A stretch of DNA of 8,509 nt from Oscillospiraceae bacterium (GCA_902761265.1 CACWJV010000082.1:1-8509); one strand, 5' to 3'. Shown: positions 1 through 7,593, counted from the first letter of the stretch. The notes: generated by a model from the letters alone, not told the origin. Translations and numbers: made by a program.

Positions 1-1266
1 GACACGGCGGTTGTCGGGCGTTTTGCCGGAACGCAGGCCCTCGCTGCCGTTGGCTCCACCGGATCCATGATCGGTCTGATTGTCAATTTATTTGTCGGTC
101 TGTCGATGGGTGCCGGGGTTCTCACAGCGCGGATGCTGGGCGCAAAAGACCGCGCCGGCGTCCAACGCGCGGTACATACCGCAGTGGGGCTGAGCGTGTT
201 GTCCGGTCTTGCGATCAGTGTCATTGGTGTACTTTTTTCTCCGACATTGCTGCATTGGATGCACGCGCCGGACGACACGATCCAACTTTCTACCCTTTAT
301 GTGCGCATCTATTTTCTCGGTGCGCCGGGCTCCATGGTCTATAACTTCGGCGCTGCGATCATCCGTTCTACCGGAGATACACGCCGGCCGCTGCAATATC
401 TTGCCGCCTCCGGGTTCGTCAACATTGCTCTCAACCTGTTCACGATCGTGGTGCTGCACTGGGGTGTTGCAGGCGTTGCGGTTGCGACGATTGCGTCGCA
501 GTATCTGACCGCAGTTCTGGCAGTCCGCTATCTTGCAAAAACGCAGACAGAAGTTCGGCTGCAGCTTAGCGCTATCCGTTTTTTCAAACGCGAACTACTG
601 GAGATTCTGCGCATTGGTGTGCCCGCCGGTATCCAAAATGCACTGTTTTCGATTTCCAATGTCATTATTCAATCCAACGTCAACACCTTTGGTTCCGACG
701 CGATGGCAGGCATTTCTGCCGGTTCCAATTACGACGCCTATATTTATACCGCTACCAACGGGTTCGCACAGGCATCTATGACTTTTATTTCTCAAAACGT
801 CGGTGCGGCACGCAAGGAAAACCTGCGGCACATCTGGGGTGTTTGCGTTGTTTCTTCGAGCGTAGCTGCAGTCGTTTTGTCCGCTGTTGGCATCTTGTTT
901 CGTGTGCCGATCGTATCGATCTTTTCTTCGGATGCAGCTGTCATCGACGTCGGTGTGCAGCGCATGATCCTGATTTTACCGTTCTTTGTGTTTTGCAGTC
1001 TTCTGGATGTCACCAGCGGCGCCGTGCGCGGCATGGGCAGATCGTTTCAGATTATGCTCGTGTCTCTGTTCGGCACTTGTGTGTTGCGGCTTGTTTGGGT
1101 ATTTTTCTTTTTGCCGATGCACCGTACACTCACATTCTTATATATTGTATATCCCTTGTCATGGATCATCTCCTTCCTGATTGCCTCCGGACTGTTTTTA
1201 TATCTCACACAGCCAAAACAAGCCGAAAAACTGCTCGTTCGGATCAAAGAAGATGTGATTTCATAA
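1..1266 (+). CDS. MATE family efflux transporter (5' end outside window)
   Basis: Integral membrane multidrug/toxin extrusion pump, expected to export organic compounds in exchange for Na+ or H+. The frame is open from base 1: it begins DTAVVGRFAGTQALAAVGS, the usual end of TM1 and following loop in this family, so the first in-frame ATG at 67 is not the start and about 40 N-terminal residues lie upstream. The 421 visible residues fit the rest of a family protein of about 450-460. Family marks include the GLSMGAGVLTARMLGAKD segment in the N-terminal half and the matching ISQNVGAAR segment at the start of the second half, reflecting the two-fold repeat of six helices. Hydrophobic helices run through to about residue 400, followed by a short basic tail. 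Substrate cannot be inferred. The gene converges with the minus-strand reductase gene and ends at a shared terminator, so it is probably not part of that operon. Confidence 0.93.
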   Translation, partial: DTAVVGRFAGTQALAAVGSTGSMIGLIVNLFVGLSMGAGVLTARMLGAKDRAGVQRAVHTAVGLSVLSGLAISVIGVLFSPTLLHWMHAPDDTIQLSTLYVRIYFLGAPGSMVYNFGAAIIRSTGDTRRPLQYLAASGFVNIALNLFTIVVLHWGVAGVAVATIASQYLTAVLAVRYLAKTQTEVRLQLSAIRFFKRELLEILRIGVPAGIQNALFSISNVIIQSNVNTFGSDAMAGISAGSNYDAYIYTATNGFAQASMTFISQNVGAARKENLRHIWGVCVVSSSVAAVVLSAVGILFRVPIVSIFSSDAAVIDVGVQRMILILPFFVFCSLLDVTSGAVRGMGRSFQIMLVSLFGTCVLRLVWVFFFLPMHRTLTFLYIVYPLSWIISFLIASGLFLYLTQPKQAEKLLVRIKEDVIS

Positions 1267-1276
1267 GCGAATACGG

Positions 1277-1315
1277 AAAAAAAGCCTGTCCGGTGCGGAC
1301 AGGCTTTCTCTTTTT
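1277..1315. terminator. Bidirectional rho-independent terminator
   Basis: A perfect 11-bp stem (1281-1291 with 1297-1307, AAAGCCTGTCC against its complement) encloses a 5-nt loop. On the plus strand it is followed by CTCTTTTT and serves the transporter gene. On the minus strand the A-run at 1277-1283 reads as a U-tract and serves the reductase gene, whose stop codon lies at 1314-1316. It therefore separates two converging genes. Confidence 0.9.
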
Positions 1316-4300
1316 AGATCAGGTTTTCCGTTATCATCTTTAGCAGCTGATCGTCGCTGAACGGGCGCGGATACCCGGTGATACGCGCTTCATCCTGTGT
1401 TTTACGAATAATCTCGCCGAAATCTTCCGGTTGAACCTTCACGGATGAGCAATCGATGCCGACCTGCGTGATTAAGCTGTCCACCGCATGTAAAAACGTT
1501 TCCGCGTCGGGTTCCAAACCGCAGGCAGCAGCCAGCTCAGCCAACGCTGCATCCACATAGGGACGCGATGCGCGCAGCACAAACGGCATCACCGCCGCAA
1601 TTGCCAGACCGTGCGGCAGATGATAGCGTTCGCCGAGCCGGTGGGCAATTGCGTGGACATAGCCGGTGCTCGCGCGGCGGAAGGCAAGGCCTGCCACGTG
1701 TGAGGCTGTCAGCATCTGTGAACGTGCCTGCAAATGATCGGGCTGCTCGACAGCGCAAGGCAGCCATTGAAAAATTGCTGCAGCGGCCTTCGGGGCATCG
1801 TTCAGATCCTCGCGGAACGTTGGCGCATAAAGACTGACAGACGCTTCGATGATATGACTGAGCGCGTCGATGCCCGAAAAGGCGGTGGTTGCTTTCGGCA
1901 CACTGCTTGTCAGCGCGGCGTCAAGCAAAACCACATCCGGCAAAAACTTTGTGCTGGCAAACGGTTTTTTCTTGCCCTCTTCGTCACCGATCACGGCAAA
2001 GAGCGTGACTTCCGAACCGGTGCCGGCCGTAGTCGGAGCAGCGATGAACGGCACGCAACGGTTGGCTTTGGAATCGATCTTACAAATATCGTCGGTCGCA
2101 GCGTCCGGATTGCCAGCGCGCAGTGCGGTAATTTTGGAAACGTCGAGAACTGACCCGCCGCCGATCGCGATTACGCCGTCGCAATGATCGCTCATATACA
2201 GATCAAGGGCTTGATCGGCGTCAGTCAATGTCGGTTCACCGGCAAGATCGGTAAAGACAGTATAAGCGGGCAAGTTTTTCAACGCTTCGTTTACCTGCGG
2301 CATACAAAGCGCATGCGGGAATGTGATGACAAGCGGATGCTGCATGGAAAGCTTTTTCACATAATCAGGAAGCGCACGAATACAGCCGGGCCGGTCGATC
2401 GTCTCCTGGGTCGGCAGCTCAGCGTCGCGCAAAACGCCTAAAAACAGCTTTTGAATATAGGTCATGGTGCCGCCGGTTTGCCGCATCGGAATCTTTTGAT
2501 ATGGCGTAAAGCCCAGACAATGATCACCTTTTCTCAAGTAATCGCCATCGATGATCGGCCACGCGAAGCCGTGCTTTTTCAATGTATCGACCGTGAAATC
2601 GGTTCCGACGAAAACATTTTCGCTACGCGCCGAAATCAGTGAATAGAATTCAAATACATGGATGTCTCTGTCTTCAGCGTTTGCCATCACGGTTTCGATC
2701 GTTTCAGCCGTTGATGCTTCACGGCAGGGGACGCCAAGCAAGCGGAACAGATCGCGTGTCGGTAGATAGTTTGGATTGATAATATGATAAATCTCGTTGA
2801 CATCCGCAGATAACGCAAGCAGCACAACGGCCTTTGCCGCCTGATCAATTGCGGTCAGATCCATCGGGTATTTATCCATATTGTCGTTGACAATTCCTAT
2901 CTTCAGCAGCGCACGCACACGGTGTAAAAAGCCGTTGTCGGCGCTGTTTGGCTGAAACAGACCGTCACATGTGCGCCAGGTGAGATTGCCCATACGGAAA
3001 ATATTGGCAAGAAGCCCGGCTTTTCGCGCCTTAAGGACAGCGCGTTCGGCTTCAAACTTACTGTGAATGTAGACATTGTCAACATAATGCTGACCGATGT
3101 AAAGTGTCGTTTCATCGAAATAAGCGTCCTTGTGATCCTCGATCACGGTTCCGGCGCCATGCAGACTTGTGGTGGAAATATGATTCAGCACGGCGTTGGC
3201 TCGAACACAAAAATCGATCACATGCGCCGTACCCCGGACGTTCGTGCGCGCAAGATCGCCGTAATCTCCCGCGTGATGGACGTTCGCCGCCGTGTGGATA
3301 ACGGTGTCAATCTGTTCCGCGAGCGCAGCATAGCTATCGTCAGAAAGGCCGAACTGCGGTTTTTCAATGTCACCGATCACAACATCAACGCCGGTGAGAT
3401 CCGGATTGCCGAAGTAATACTCAATGCGACGCAAAAACCGTTCGCGGCTGCGCACAAGGATATGGATACAGACATCTGTTTGCAGTAGCTGCTGCAGCAC
3501 ATGTGCGCCCAAAAAGCCGGTTGCACCGGTCAAAAGGATCCGGCTCGCTTTTGAAGCCCGCTTGCCGCCGCGTGTTTCTCGCAGCCATGTATTTAAAAGC
3601 AAATCCTCTTTGTTATCGCCGTGCTTTTCCATCGCATCGATTGCGTCTGCAAGCAGACCGAGAAACGGATGGTCATAGATGAGCTGCTGCTCAATGTTGA
3701 GCGCAACGGCAAATTCCACAGCGGAAAGGCTGCTGCCGCCGAGCGCAAAGAAATTATCCTCGATCCCGACTTCATCCAGCAGCAAAATCTGTGCACAAGT
3801 GCTGCAAACCTTCTTTTGGGTCGGCGTTTGCGGCGGGGTAATCCTGCGCTGTGCTTTTGTATGATTGCCGGAACGGATAATTTTCATCGAGGCATTGCGC
3901 GGGAAGGGGACAGAGCGAACAGCATATCCGGAAATGCGCTGAAACGCTGCAAGATCTTTGTTGACCCGCTGCAGAACACCGATCATATAGTTGTCAACGT
4001 CGGTGATCGATTGTTCTTTGAGATATGTCGCATCCAAAAAGACTTCGGCGATAATAGCGTTGCCTTCTCCGTAGCAGACAACTTCTTTCACAGCTTTTTC
4101 GCTGCCAAACTGCGCTTCAAGCTGCTCCGCCGAAACGTTTTCGCCGTTATCCAGCAAAATCAGATTCTTGCTGCGACCTGTCAGATATAAAAAGCCGTCG
4201 TTATCAAACCTGCCGAGGTCTCCGGTCTTGAAATAGCCATCGTCAGTGAAAGCTTCTGCAGTCAGTTGCGGTTCTTTATAATAGCCGCAAAAAACAGTCG

Positions 4301-5399
4301 GACCTTTCACCAGCAGTTCTCCGTTGCGGATCACAGCTTTCATACACGGGATCGGTTTGCCGACAGAGCCGGCCCGATGCATATAGGTCGCGTTGTTTGC
4401 GATAATCGGTGCGCATTCCGTCATACCGTAGCCGTTGAGCACGGGGACGCCGGTTTGCTCAAAGCGGATTGCAAGCTCCGCCTCCAGCGGTGCGCCGCCG
4501 GAGATGATGTCGATGATGTTGCCGCCGAAAAACGCTTTGACAGCCTGTTCTTCCGTTAAATCCGGCCTCGATTGTGCAAACTGCAGCGCACCGAACATCA
4601 GCTTTTTGGCAAGCTGCGGCACAACAGCCATAGATTCCGGTTTGAATAAACGGATATTCTGCATCAGATTCGGCAAGGAATCATTGATAAAAATCTCCTT
4701 GCCGTGGACAATACCCTTGGTGATGATTGCGGTAAAACAAAAGGCATGACTGAGCGGCAGCACACAGAGCAGCGTATGGGTGGGACAAGCGACATGAACG
4801 CTTGTTGCAGAAAGCACAAAGTTGCGGTGCGTGAGCATCACGCCTTTCGGAAAACCCGTTGTGCCGGAGGTGAACAGAATGCTGCAAAGCTTGTCGCCGT
4901 CAGGCTCCGTGCTATAAGTTCCGGCGTATTGTGAAAGAAGCGAATCAAGGGAGAGCACATCATCTGATCCTTCACCGTCCAGCAAAATGATCGTGCGAAC
5001 CTGCGGCGCATTCTTTCGTAAAAGCGGCACAAGCGGCAGATGGCATTCGTCGAGAAACACGATTTTGCAATCTGCAAAATCAACCAATCTGCAAAGCTGT
5101 TCCGGCGTTTCGTTTGCAGCAAGCGGCACCGCAACCGAGCCGCAGCCGACCGTACCGAAATAGGCGGTCAGCCACGCGTAAGAATTGGCTGCAATAATCG
5201 CCGCATGCGCGCCCTGCAGATCGTTGGCGATAAAAAAGCGCGACAGCGCCTGGGTGTCTGCGTAAAACTGTGCATAGCTGCGGCTGGTAACGCCGTCCGG
5301 CGTTTTCCAGGTACAAAACGGATTGCTGCCGTAGTTATCCGCGGCGTAGGACACCATATGTTTCAGATTGCGCAAAGAAGTCAGATCGTCAAGAATCAT
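1314..5399 (-). CDS. Four-domain acid reductase: adenylation-carrier-thioester reductase-iron alcohol dehydrogenase
   Basis: Predicted 1361-residue cytoplasmic enzyme. (1) Adenylation domain, about 1-515: TSGTTGFPKG at 177-186, NGYGMTECAP at 322-331, KTGDLG at 391-396, LTGRSKN at 406-412, likely catalytic Lys506 in NASMKIIR; closest in feel to fatty-acyl ligases. (2) Carrier, about 525-590: LGGSS with pantetheine Ser557; the stretch after it is shorter than usual. (3) Thioester reductase, about 617-965: Rossmann GATGFLG at 625-631, Ser/Thr 742-745, YIHSK at 777-781. (4) Iron-type alcohol dehydrogenase, about 979-1361: GGGS at 1080-1083, PTTAGTGSE at 1122-1130, predicted metal ligands Asp1178, His1182, His1249, His1263. 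Expected chemistry, inferred: acid to acyl-AMP, carrier thioester, aldehyde, then alcohol, using ATP and NAD(P)H. A pantetheinyl transferase is needed but none is in the window. The ATG at 5399 is chosen because AGAAGG sits 7 nt upstream; the in-frame GTG at 5420 lacks such a site. Domains are certain; the net reaction is inference. Confidence 0.93.
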   Translation of the reverse strand: MILDDLTSLRNLKHMVSYAADNYGSNPFCTWKTPDGVTSRSYAQFYADTQALSRFFIANDLQGAHAAIIAANSYAWLTAYFGTVGCGSVAVPLAANETPEQLCRLVDFADCKIVFLDECHLPLVPLLRKNAPQVRTIILLDGEGSDDVLSLDSLLSQYAGTYSTEPDGDKLCSILFTSGTTGFPKGVMLTHRNFVLSATSVHVACPTHTLLCVLPLSHAFCFTAIITKGIVHGKEIFINDSLPNLMQNIRLFKPESMAVVPQLAKKLMFGALQFAQSRPDLTEEQAVKAFFGGNIIDIISGGAPLEAELAIRFEQTGVPVLNGYGMTECAPIIANNATYMHRAGSVGKPIPCMKAVIRNGELLVKGPTVFCGYYKEPQLTAEAFTDDGYFKTGDLGRFDNDGFLYLTGRSKNLILLDNGENVSAEQLEAQFGSEKAVKEVVCYGEGNAIIAEVFLDATYLKEQSITDVDNYMIGVLQRVNKDLAAFQRISGYAVRSVPFPRNASMKIIRSGNHTKAQRRITPPQTPTQKKVCSTCAQILLLDEVGIEDNFFALGGSSLSAVEFAVALNIEQQLIYDHPFLGLLADAIDAMEKHGDNKEDLLLNTWLRETRGGKRASKASRILLTGATGFLGAHVLQQLLQTDVCIHILVRSRERFLRRIEYYFGNPDLTGVDVVIGDIEKPQFGLSDDSYAALAEQIDTVIHTAANVHHAGDYGDLARTNVRGTAHVIDFCVRANAVLNHISTTSLHGAGTVIEDHKDAYFDETTLYIGQHYVDNVYIHSKFEAERAVLKARKAGLLANIFRMGNLTWRTCDGLFQPNSADNGFLHRVRALLKIGIVNDNMDKYPMDLTAIDQAAKAVVLLALSADVNEIYHIINPNYLPTRDLFRLLGVPCREASTAETIETVMANAEDRDIHVFEFYSLISARSENVFVGTDFTVDTLKKHGFAWPIIDGDYLRKGDHCLGFTPYQKIPMRQTGGTMTYIQKLFLGVLRDAELPTQETIDRPGCIRALPDYVKKLSMQHPLVITFPHALCMPQVNEALKNLPAYTVFTDLAGEPTLTDADQALDLYMSDHCDGVIAIGGGSVLDVSKITALRAGNPDAATDDICKIDSKANRCVPFIAAPTTAGTGSEVTLFAVIGDEEGKKKPFASTKFLPDVVLLDAALTSSVPKATTAFSGIDALSHIIEASVSLYAPTFREDLNDAPKAAAAIFQWLPCAVEQPDHLQARSQMLTASHVAGLAFRRASTGYVHAIAHRLGERYHLPHGLAIAAVMPFVLRASRPYVDAALAELAAACGLEPDAETFLHAVDSLITQVGIDCSSVKVQPEDFGEIIRKTQDEARITGYPRPFSDDQLLKMITENLI

Positions 5400-5404
5400 G
5401 TTTG

Positions 5405-5412
5405 TTCCTTCT
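5405..5412 (-). promoter_or_regulatory. Ribosome binding site fixing the reductase start
   Basis: The minus strand reads AGAAGGAA, with the AGAAGG core at 5412-5407, 7 nt before the ATG at 5399. This site would lie inside the coding sequence if translation began at the GTG at 5420, so it favours the shorter protein. Confidence 0.8.
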
Positions 5413-5426
5413 TTCTTCACAAAGAA

Positions 5427-5454
5427 TCAGCTATGGAAATTATACCATAGCTGA
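5427..5454. promoter_or_regulatory. Inverted repeat bracketing the -10 box, probable operator
   Basis: A perfect 10-bp inverted repeat, arms TCAGCTATGG (5427-5436) and CCATAGCTGA (5445-5454), is separated by 8 bp that contain the TATAAT -10 element. A dimeric repressor bound here would block RNA polymerase, so an operator is the simplest reading. The same sequence would form a hairpin in read-through mRNA from the upstream gene, but on the minus strand it is followed by TTCTTTG rather than a clean U-tract, so it is a poor terminator. No regulator gene is in the window. Confidence 0.65.
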
Positions 5455-5467
5455 ATATATCTTTCAA
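5439..5467 (-). promoter_or_regulatory. Sigma-A type promoter for the four-domain reductase gene
   Basis: The minus strand carries TTGAAA (-35, 5467-5462), a 17-bp spacer and a perfect TATAAT (-10, 5444-5439). The start of transcription would fall near 5432, giving a leader of about 33 nt before the ATG at 5399. The promoter sits in the 79-bp gap after the upstream ligase gene. No convincing terminator separates the two genes, so the reductase gene may be transcribed both from here and by read-through. Confidence 0.8.
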
Positions 5468-5478
5468 TGCTTTTTTGA

Positions 5479-7152
5479 TTATACTTCCGGAGCAAACTGG
5501 GAAAGCTTCATGAAGTCCACCTTTTGCAAATTGGTGCGCGGAATCTCATCAATAAAACAGATCTCCTTCGGCACGCTGAAGCGTGAAAGGTTATCTTTGA
5601 TCAGTGCGGTAATAGTTTGGCGATAGGCGTCCTCGTCTCCCTCCTGAGATTTGACCACGAACAGACGCACGATCGGTTTGTCGCCGAGATAGCCCTGCAC
5701 TGCGCAGCATTCGCGAACAAAATCGAGTGTTTCCACGAGCTGTTCAATATCAACAGGATAGACGTTGTAGCCGGAGATGATGATGACGCGCTTCTGGCGG
5801 CCGACGAAGGTCACATAGCCTTCTTCGTCCATCTTGCCAAGATCGCCGGTCAACACCCATTTGGTGCCGAATTCGTCGCGATAAAGGCCGGCGTCGCTCG
5901 GACCGTTTTTGGTCAGATAGCCCTGCATGATGGACGCGCCTGTGATCACGATCTGGCCGACTTCGCCGGCGGGCAGCGCTTTGTTGTTATCGTCCCAGAT
6001 CTCAAACCGCAGCCCCTGAATCGGCTGGCCGATTGTTTCGGGCTTGCTGGCCCACGGGCGGTTGGCAGAACAGACAGCGCCGCATTCCGTCAGACCGTAG
6101 CCTGGGCAGAATTCCGCGTTGGAACCGTTTTTGCGCATAACACTATAAATCTTGTTGAGCAGCTTCGGACTGACAAAGTCGCCGCCGGAATACATGACTT
6201 TGATATTTTTGAGCGACGGATCGTCAAAAGCCGGATGCTCGACAAGCTTTTTATACATATTTGGAACGCCGTTGAATTCGACAACATGGTTTGTCTTCAT
6301 CAGCTGAATAAACTGATCGGCATCAAATTTCGGCAGGAAGATGGCGCGCGATCCTTTGCTCAAGGCGGACAATCCGCCGGCGCAAAGGCCGAACGCATGG
6401 AAAAACGGCATGGTGCAAAGCTCTGTGTCCACACCGATATTTTCAACCGGTGTAATGACGCCCGCAAGACCGTAAATCACATTGTTAAGAGCGAAGTTCG
6501 TCAGCTTGATGGTTTTGCTTTTGCCGGTGGTGCCGCCGCCGTTCATATAGACGGCAATGTAATTCATGCCTTCGGGGATAGAGTTGACGTGCTGACCGGC
6601 ATAACGTTTCAGAATGTCAGGATATAAAAAGACATTGACGCCGCCGGTGGAAAACGCACGCAGCGCATCCGGATCAATCGGACAAAGCGTTTTGTCGGGA
6701 TAGGCATATTCCTTCGGTGAGCAAAGAACGATCGGCAGACCGGTTTTTTTGAGCATCTGGGCATATTTCGGCGCAAACATATCCAGCATGATCACCCCGC
6801 GGGATTTGGTAAACTCCAGAATCTCCTCCACCTGATCCGGCGGGAGAAGGGGATGGACAAAGTTGACAATAATCCCCATCTTGTTCAGCGCCATAAAAGT
6901 GATGATGCTCTCGGCGTTTGTCGGCATAAATACAGTGAATACGTCCTGCTCTTTCAGACCGAGCTCACGGTGGAAAAACGCTGCAAGTGCTTCCACATCT
7001 GCAATAAATTCGCTGCGGCTGTGGTCTTTGCCGGCGTGCGAAAAAATGGTATAATCGCCATATTGCGCGCTGTTGCGAATAAAATACTTCCAGCAGGAAA
7101 TATCAACCGGCGGATACTCTCTGGACTGTGCGGTAACAGGGATTTTAAGCAT
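5479..7152 (-). CDS. Acyl-adenylate-forming ligase (AMP-binding enzyme, probable acyl-CoA synthetase)
   Basis: Predicted cytoplasmic 557-residue class I adenylate-forming enzyme that activates a carboxylic acid with ATP, then probably transfers it to CoA or a carrier. The length is normal for a stand-alone ligase. Motifs in order: the phosphate loop GGGTTGKSK at 205-213 (Ser212 replaces the usual Pro), PFFHAF at 249-254, GYGLTECG at 351-358, LTGDLG at 434-439, VGRQKR at 450-455 followed by SGYNVYP at 460-466, and PRTNLQK at 538-544 with Lys544 as the likely catalytic lysine (Gln543 replaces the usual Gly). No carrier or reductase domain is attached. The ATG at 7152 is preceded by AAAGGAG at 7167-7161, 8 nt away. 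It lies 79 bp upstream of the four-domain reductase gene on the same strand and has no terminator after it, so the two are probably co-expressed. It could supply an acyl-CoA or load a partner carrier. The acid is unknown. Confidence 0.9.
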   Translation of the reverse strand: MLKIPVTAQSREYPPVDISCWKYFIRNSAQYGDYTIFSHAGKDHSRSEFIADVEALAAFFHRELGLKEQDVFTVFMPTNAESIITFMALNKMGIIVNFVHPLLPPDQVEEILEFTKSRGVIMLDMFAPKYAQMLKKTGLPIVLCSPKEYAYPDKTLCPIDPDALRAFSTGGVNVFLYPDILKRYAGQHVNSIPEGMNYIAVYMNGGGTTGKSKTIKLTNFALNNVIYGLAGVITPVENIGVDTELCTMPFFHAFGLCAGGLSALSKGSRAIFLPKFDADQFIQLMKTNHVVEFNGVPNMYKKLVEHPAFDDPSLKNIKVMYSGGDFVSPKLLNKIYSVMRKNGSNAEFCPGYGLTECGAVCSANRPWASKPETIGQPIQGLRFEIWDDNNKALPAGEVGQIVITGASIMQGYLTKNGPSDAGLYRDEFGTKWVLTGDLGKMDEEGYVTFVGRQKRVIIISGYNVYPVDIEQLVETLDFVRECCAVQGYLGDKPIVRLFVVKSQEGDEDAYRQTITALIKDNLSRFSVPKEICFIDEIPRTNLQKVDFMKLSQFAPEV

Positions 7153-7160
7153 AATAGCGA

Positions 7161-7167
7161 CTCCTTT
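7161..7167 (-). promoter_or_regulatory. Ribosome binding site of the ligase gene
   Basis: The minus strand reads AAAGGAG, ending 8 nt before the ATG at 7152. It is a strong match to the 16S anti-Shine-Dalgarno sequence and supports that start. Confidence 0.8.
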
Positions 7168-7208
7168 ATATTCAGTATTTTGGAACTCTTTGCATGGTAT
7201 CCTTAATA

Positions 7209-7237
7209 ATTATAATAAAACTATAAACAAATATCAA
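7209..7237 (-). promoter_or_regulatory. Sigma-A type promoter for the ligase-reductase operon
   Basis: The minus strand shows TTGATA (-35, 7237-7232), 17 bp, then TATAAT (-10, 7214-7209), with AT-rich DNA upstream that could act as an UP element. Transcription would begin near 7202, leaving a leader of about 50 nt before the ATG at 7152. The inverted repeat of the downstream promoter is not repeated here, so the two promoters are probably controlled differently. Confidence 0.75.
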
Positions 7238-7395
7238 GAACAAATTAAAACAATGTGTCACAATTTATAAATTAGTACATTTGCATTATTCGTGTGTTAA
7301 TTTCGATAATCACATAATAAAGACAATCTGCAGACGTGCCGAAAAGAGAACGATGCGGTCAACCCGCCGAAATCAAACTGATTTTAAAAAGCCTC

Positions 7396-7424
7396 TTGAC
7401 AAGAATGTTGGGATCGCGTATAAT
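7396..7424 (+). promoter_or_regulatory. Consensus sigma-A promoter of the tRNA-Leu gene
   Basis: A perfect TTGACA (7396-7401) and a perfect TATAAT (7419-7424) are separated by 17 bp. Transcription would start near 7431, about 10 nt before the mature tRNA 5' end. Full consensus in both boxes fits a strongly and constitutively expressed stable RNA. Confidence 0.9.
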
Positions 7425-7441
7425 TTTCGATGTCAGAAAAA

Positions 7442-7528
7442 GCCGGCGTGGCGGAATTGGCAGACGCCCGGGACTTAAAATCCCGTGATGGCAACATCGT
7501 ACCGGTTCGATCCCGGTCGCCGGCACCA
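7442..7528 (+). tRNA. trnL: tRNA-Leu (anticodon UAA), CCA encoded
   Basis: An 87-nt cloverleaf. The acceptor stem GCCGGCG (7442-7448) pairs fully with CGCCGGC (7518-7524), followed by discriminator A and an encoded CCA (7526-7528). The anticodon arm CGGGA-CTTAAAA-TCCCG gives anticodon TAA, which reads UUA and, by wobble, UUG. The long variable arm with the GATG-GCAA-CATC hairpin is typical of leucine tRNAs, and the T-loop has GGTTCGATCCC. It is transcribed alone from its own promoter and stops at its own terminator. Confidence 0.97.
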
Positions 7529-7560
7529 AAGTCATGAGTTTTCTCATGGCTTTTTGTTTT
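7528..7560 (+). terminator. Rho-independent terminator of the tRNA gene
   Basis: An 11-bp stem (7528-7538 with 7543-7553, one G-T pair) has a TTTT loop and runs into TTTTTGTTTT. It begins at the last base of the encoded CCA, so the tRNA precursor has almost no other 3' trailer. Confidence 0.85.
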
Positions 7561-7562
7561 TC

Positions 7563-7593
7563 AAAAAAATCGCCTGCCGGAGGGGCAGGCGAT
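7563..7593 (-). terminator. Rho-independent terminator of the GH43-like gene
   Basis: A perfect 10-bp stem (7569-7578 with 7584-7593, ATCGCCTGCC and its complement) has a 5-nt loop. On the minus strand it is followed by a run of seven T (7569-7563). It starts 4 bp after the stop codon of the minus-strand gene and lies back to back with the tRNA terminator. Confidence 0.9.

Larger units (their letters stand above)
7153..7441. other. Divergent intergenic promoter region
   Basis: About 290 bp between the ligase gene (minus) and the tRNA gene (plus). It holds the ligase promoter and ribosome site on one side and the tRNA promoter on the other. The middle, about 7240-7390, is AT-rich. It contains a 12-bp palindrome AATTTATAAATT (7262-7273) and a short TGTGTCACA dyad (7254-7262), neither strong enough to call as a binding site. 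I see no gene in it. Confidence 0.6.

Noticed and set aside
3621..4190. 189-codon plus-strand frame and several similar ones within 1314-5420
   Set aside because: All are opposite a protein with continuous conserved domains, lack ribosome sites I can see, and show no family motifs.
5617..6627. 336-codon open frame on the plus strand
   Set aside because: It lies entirely antisense to the ligase gene, whose motifs are clear; the translation has no recognisable domain. It is an artefact of codon bias.
7173..7195. Seven-codon reading frame MQRVPKY in the ligase leader
   Set aside because: The predicted transcript starts near 7202, leaving no room for a ribosome site before this ATG, so a leader peptide is unlikely.
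7254..7273. TGTGTCACA dyad and AATTTATAAATT palindrome as regulator sites (Rex-like)
   Set aside because: Neither matches a full known operator, and short AT-rich palindromes are expected by chance in this AT-rich gap.
7281..7310. Possible extra plus-strand promoter, TTGCAT-18-GATAAT
   Set aside because: Both boxes are weak and no gene follows other than the tRNA, which has a perfect promoter closer by.
7442..7528. tRNA-Leu as an integration site for a mobile element
   Set aside because: No integrase, no direct repeat of the tRNA 3' end in the window, and the tRNA is followed at once by its own terminator.
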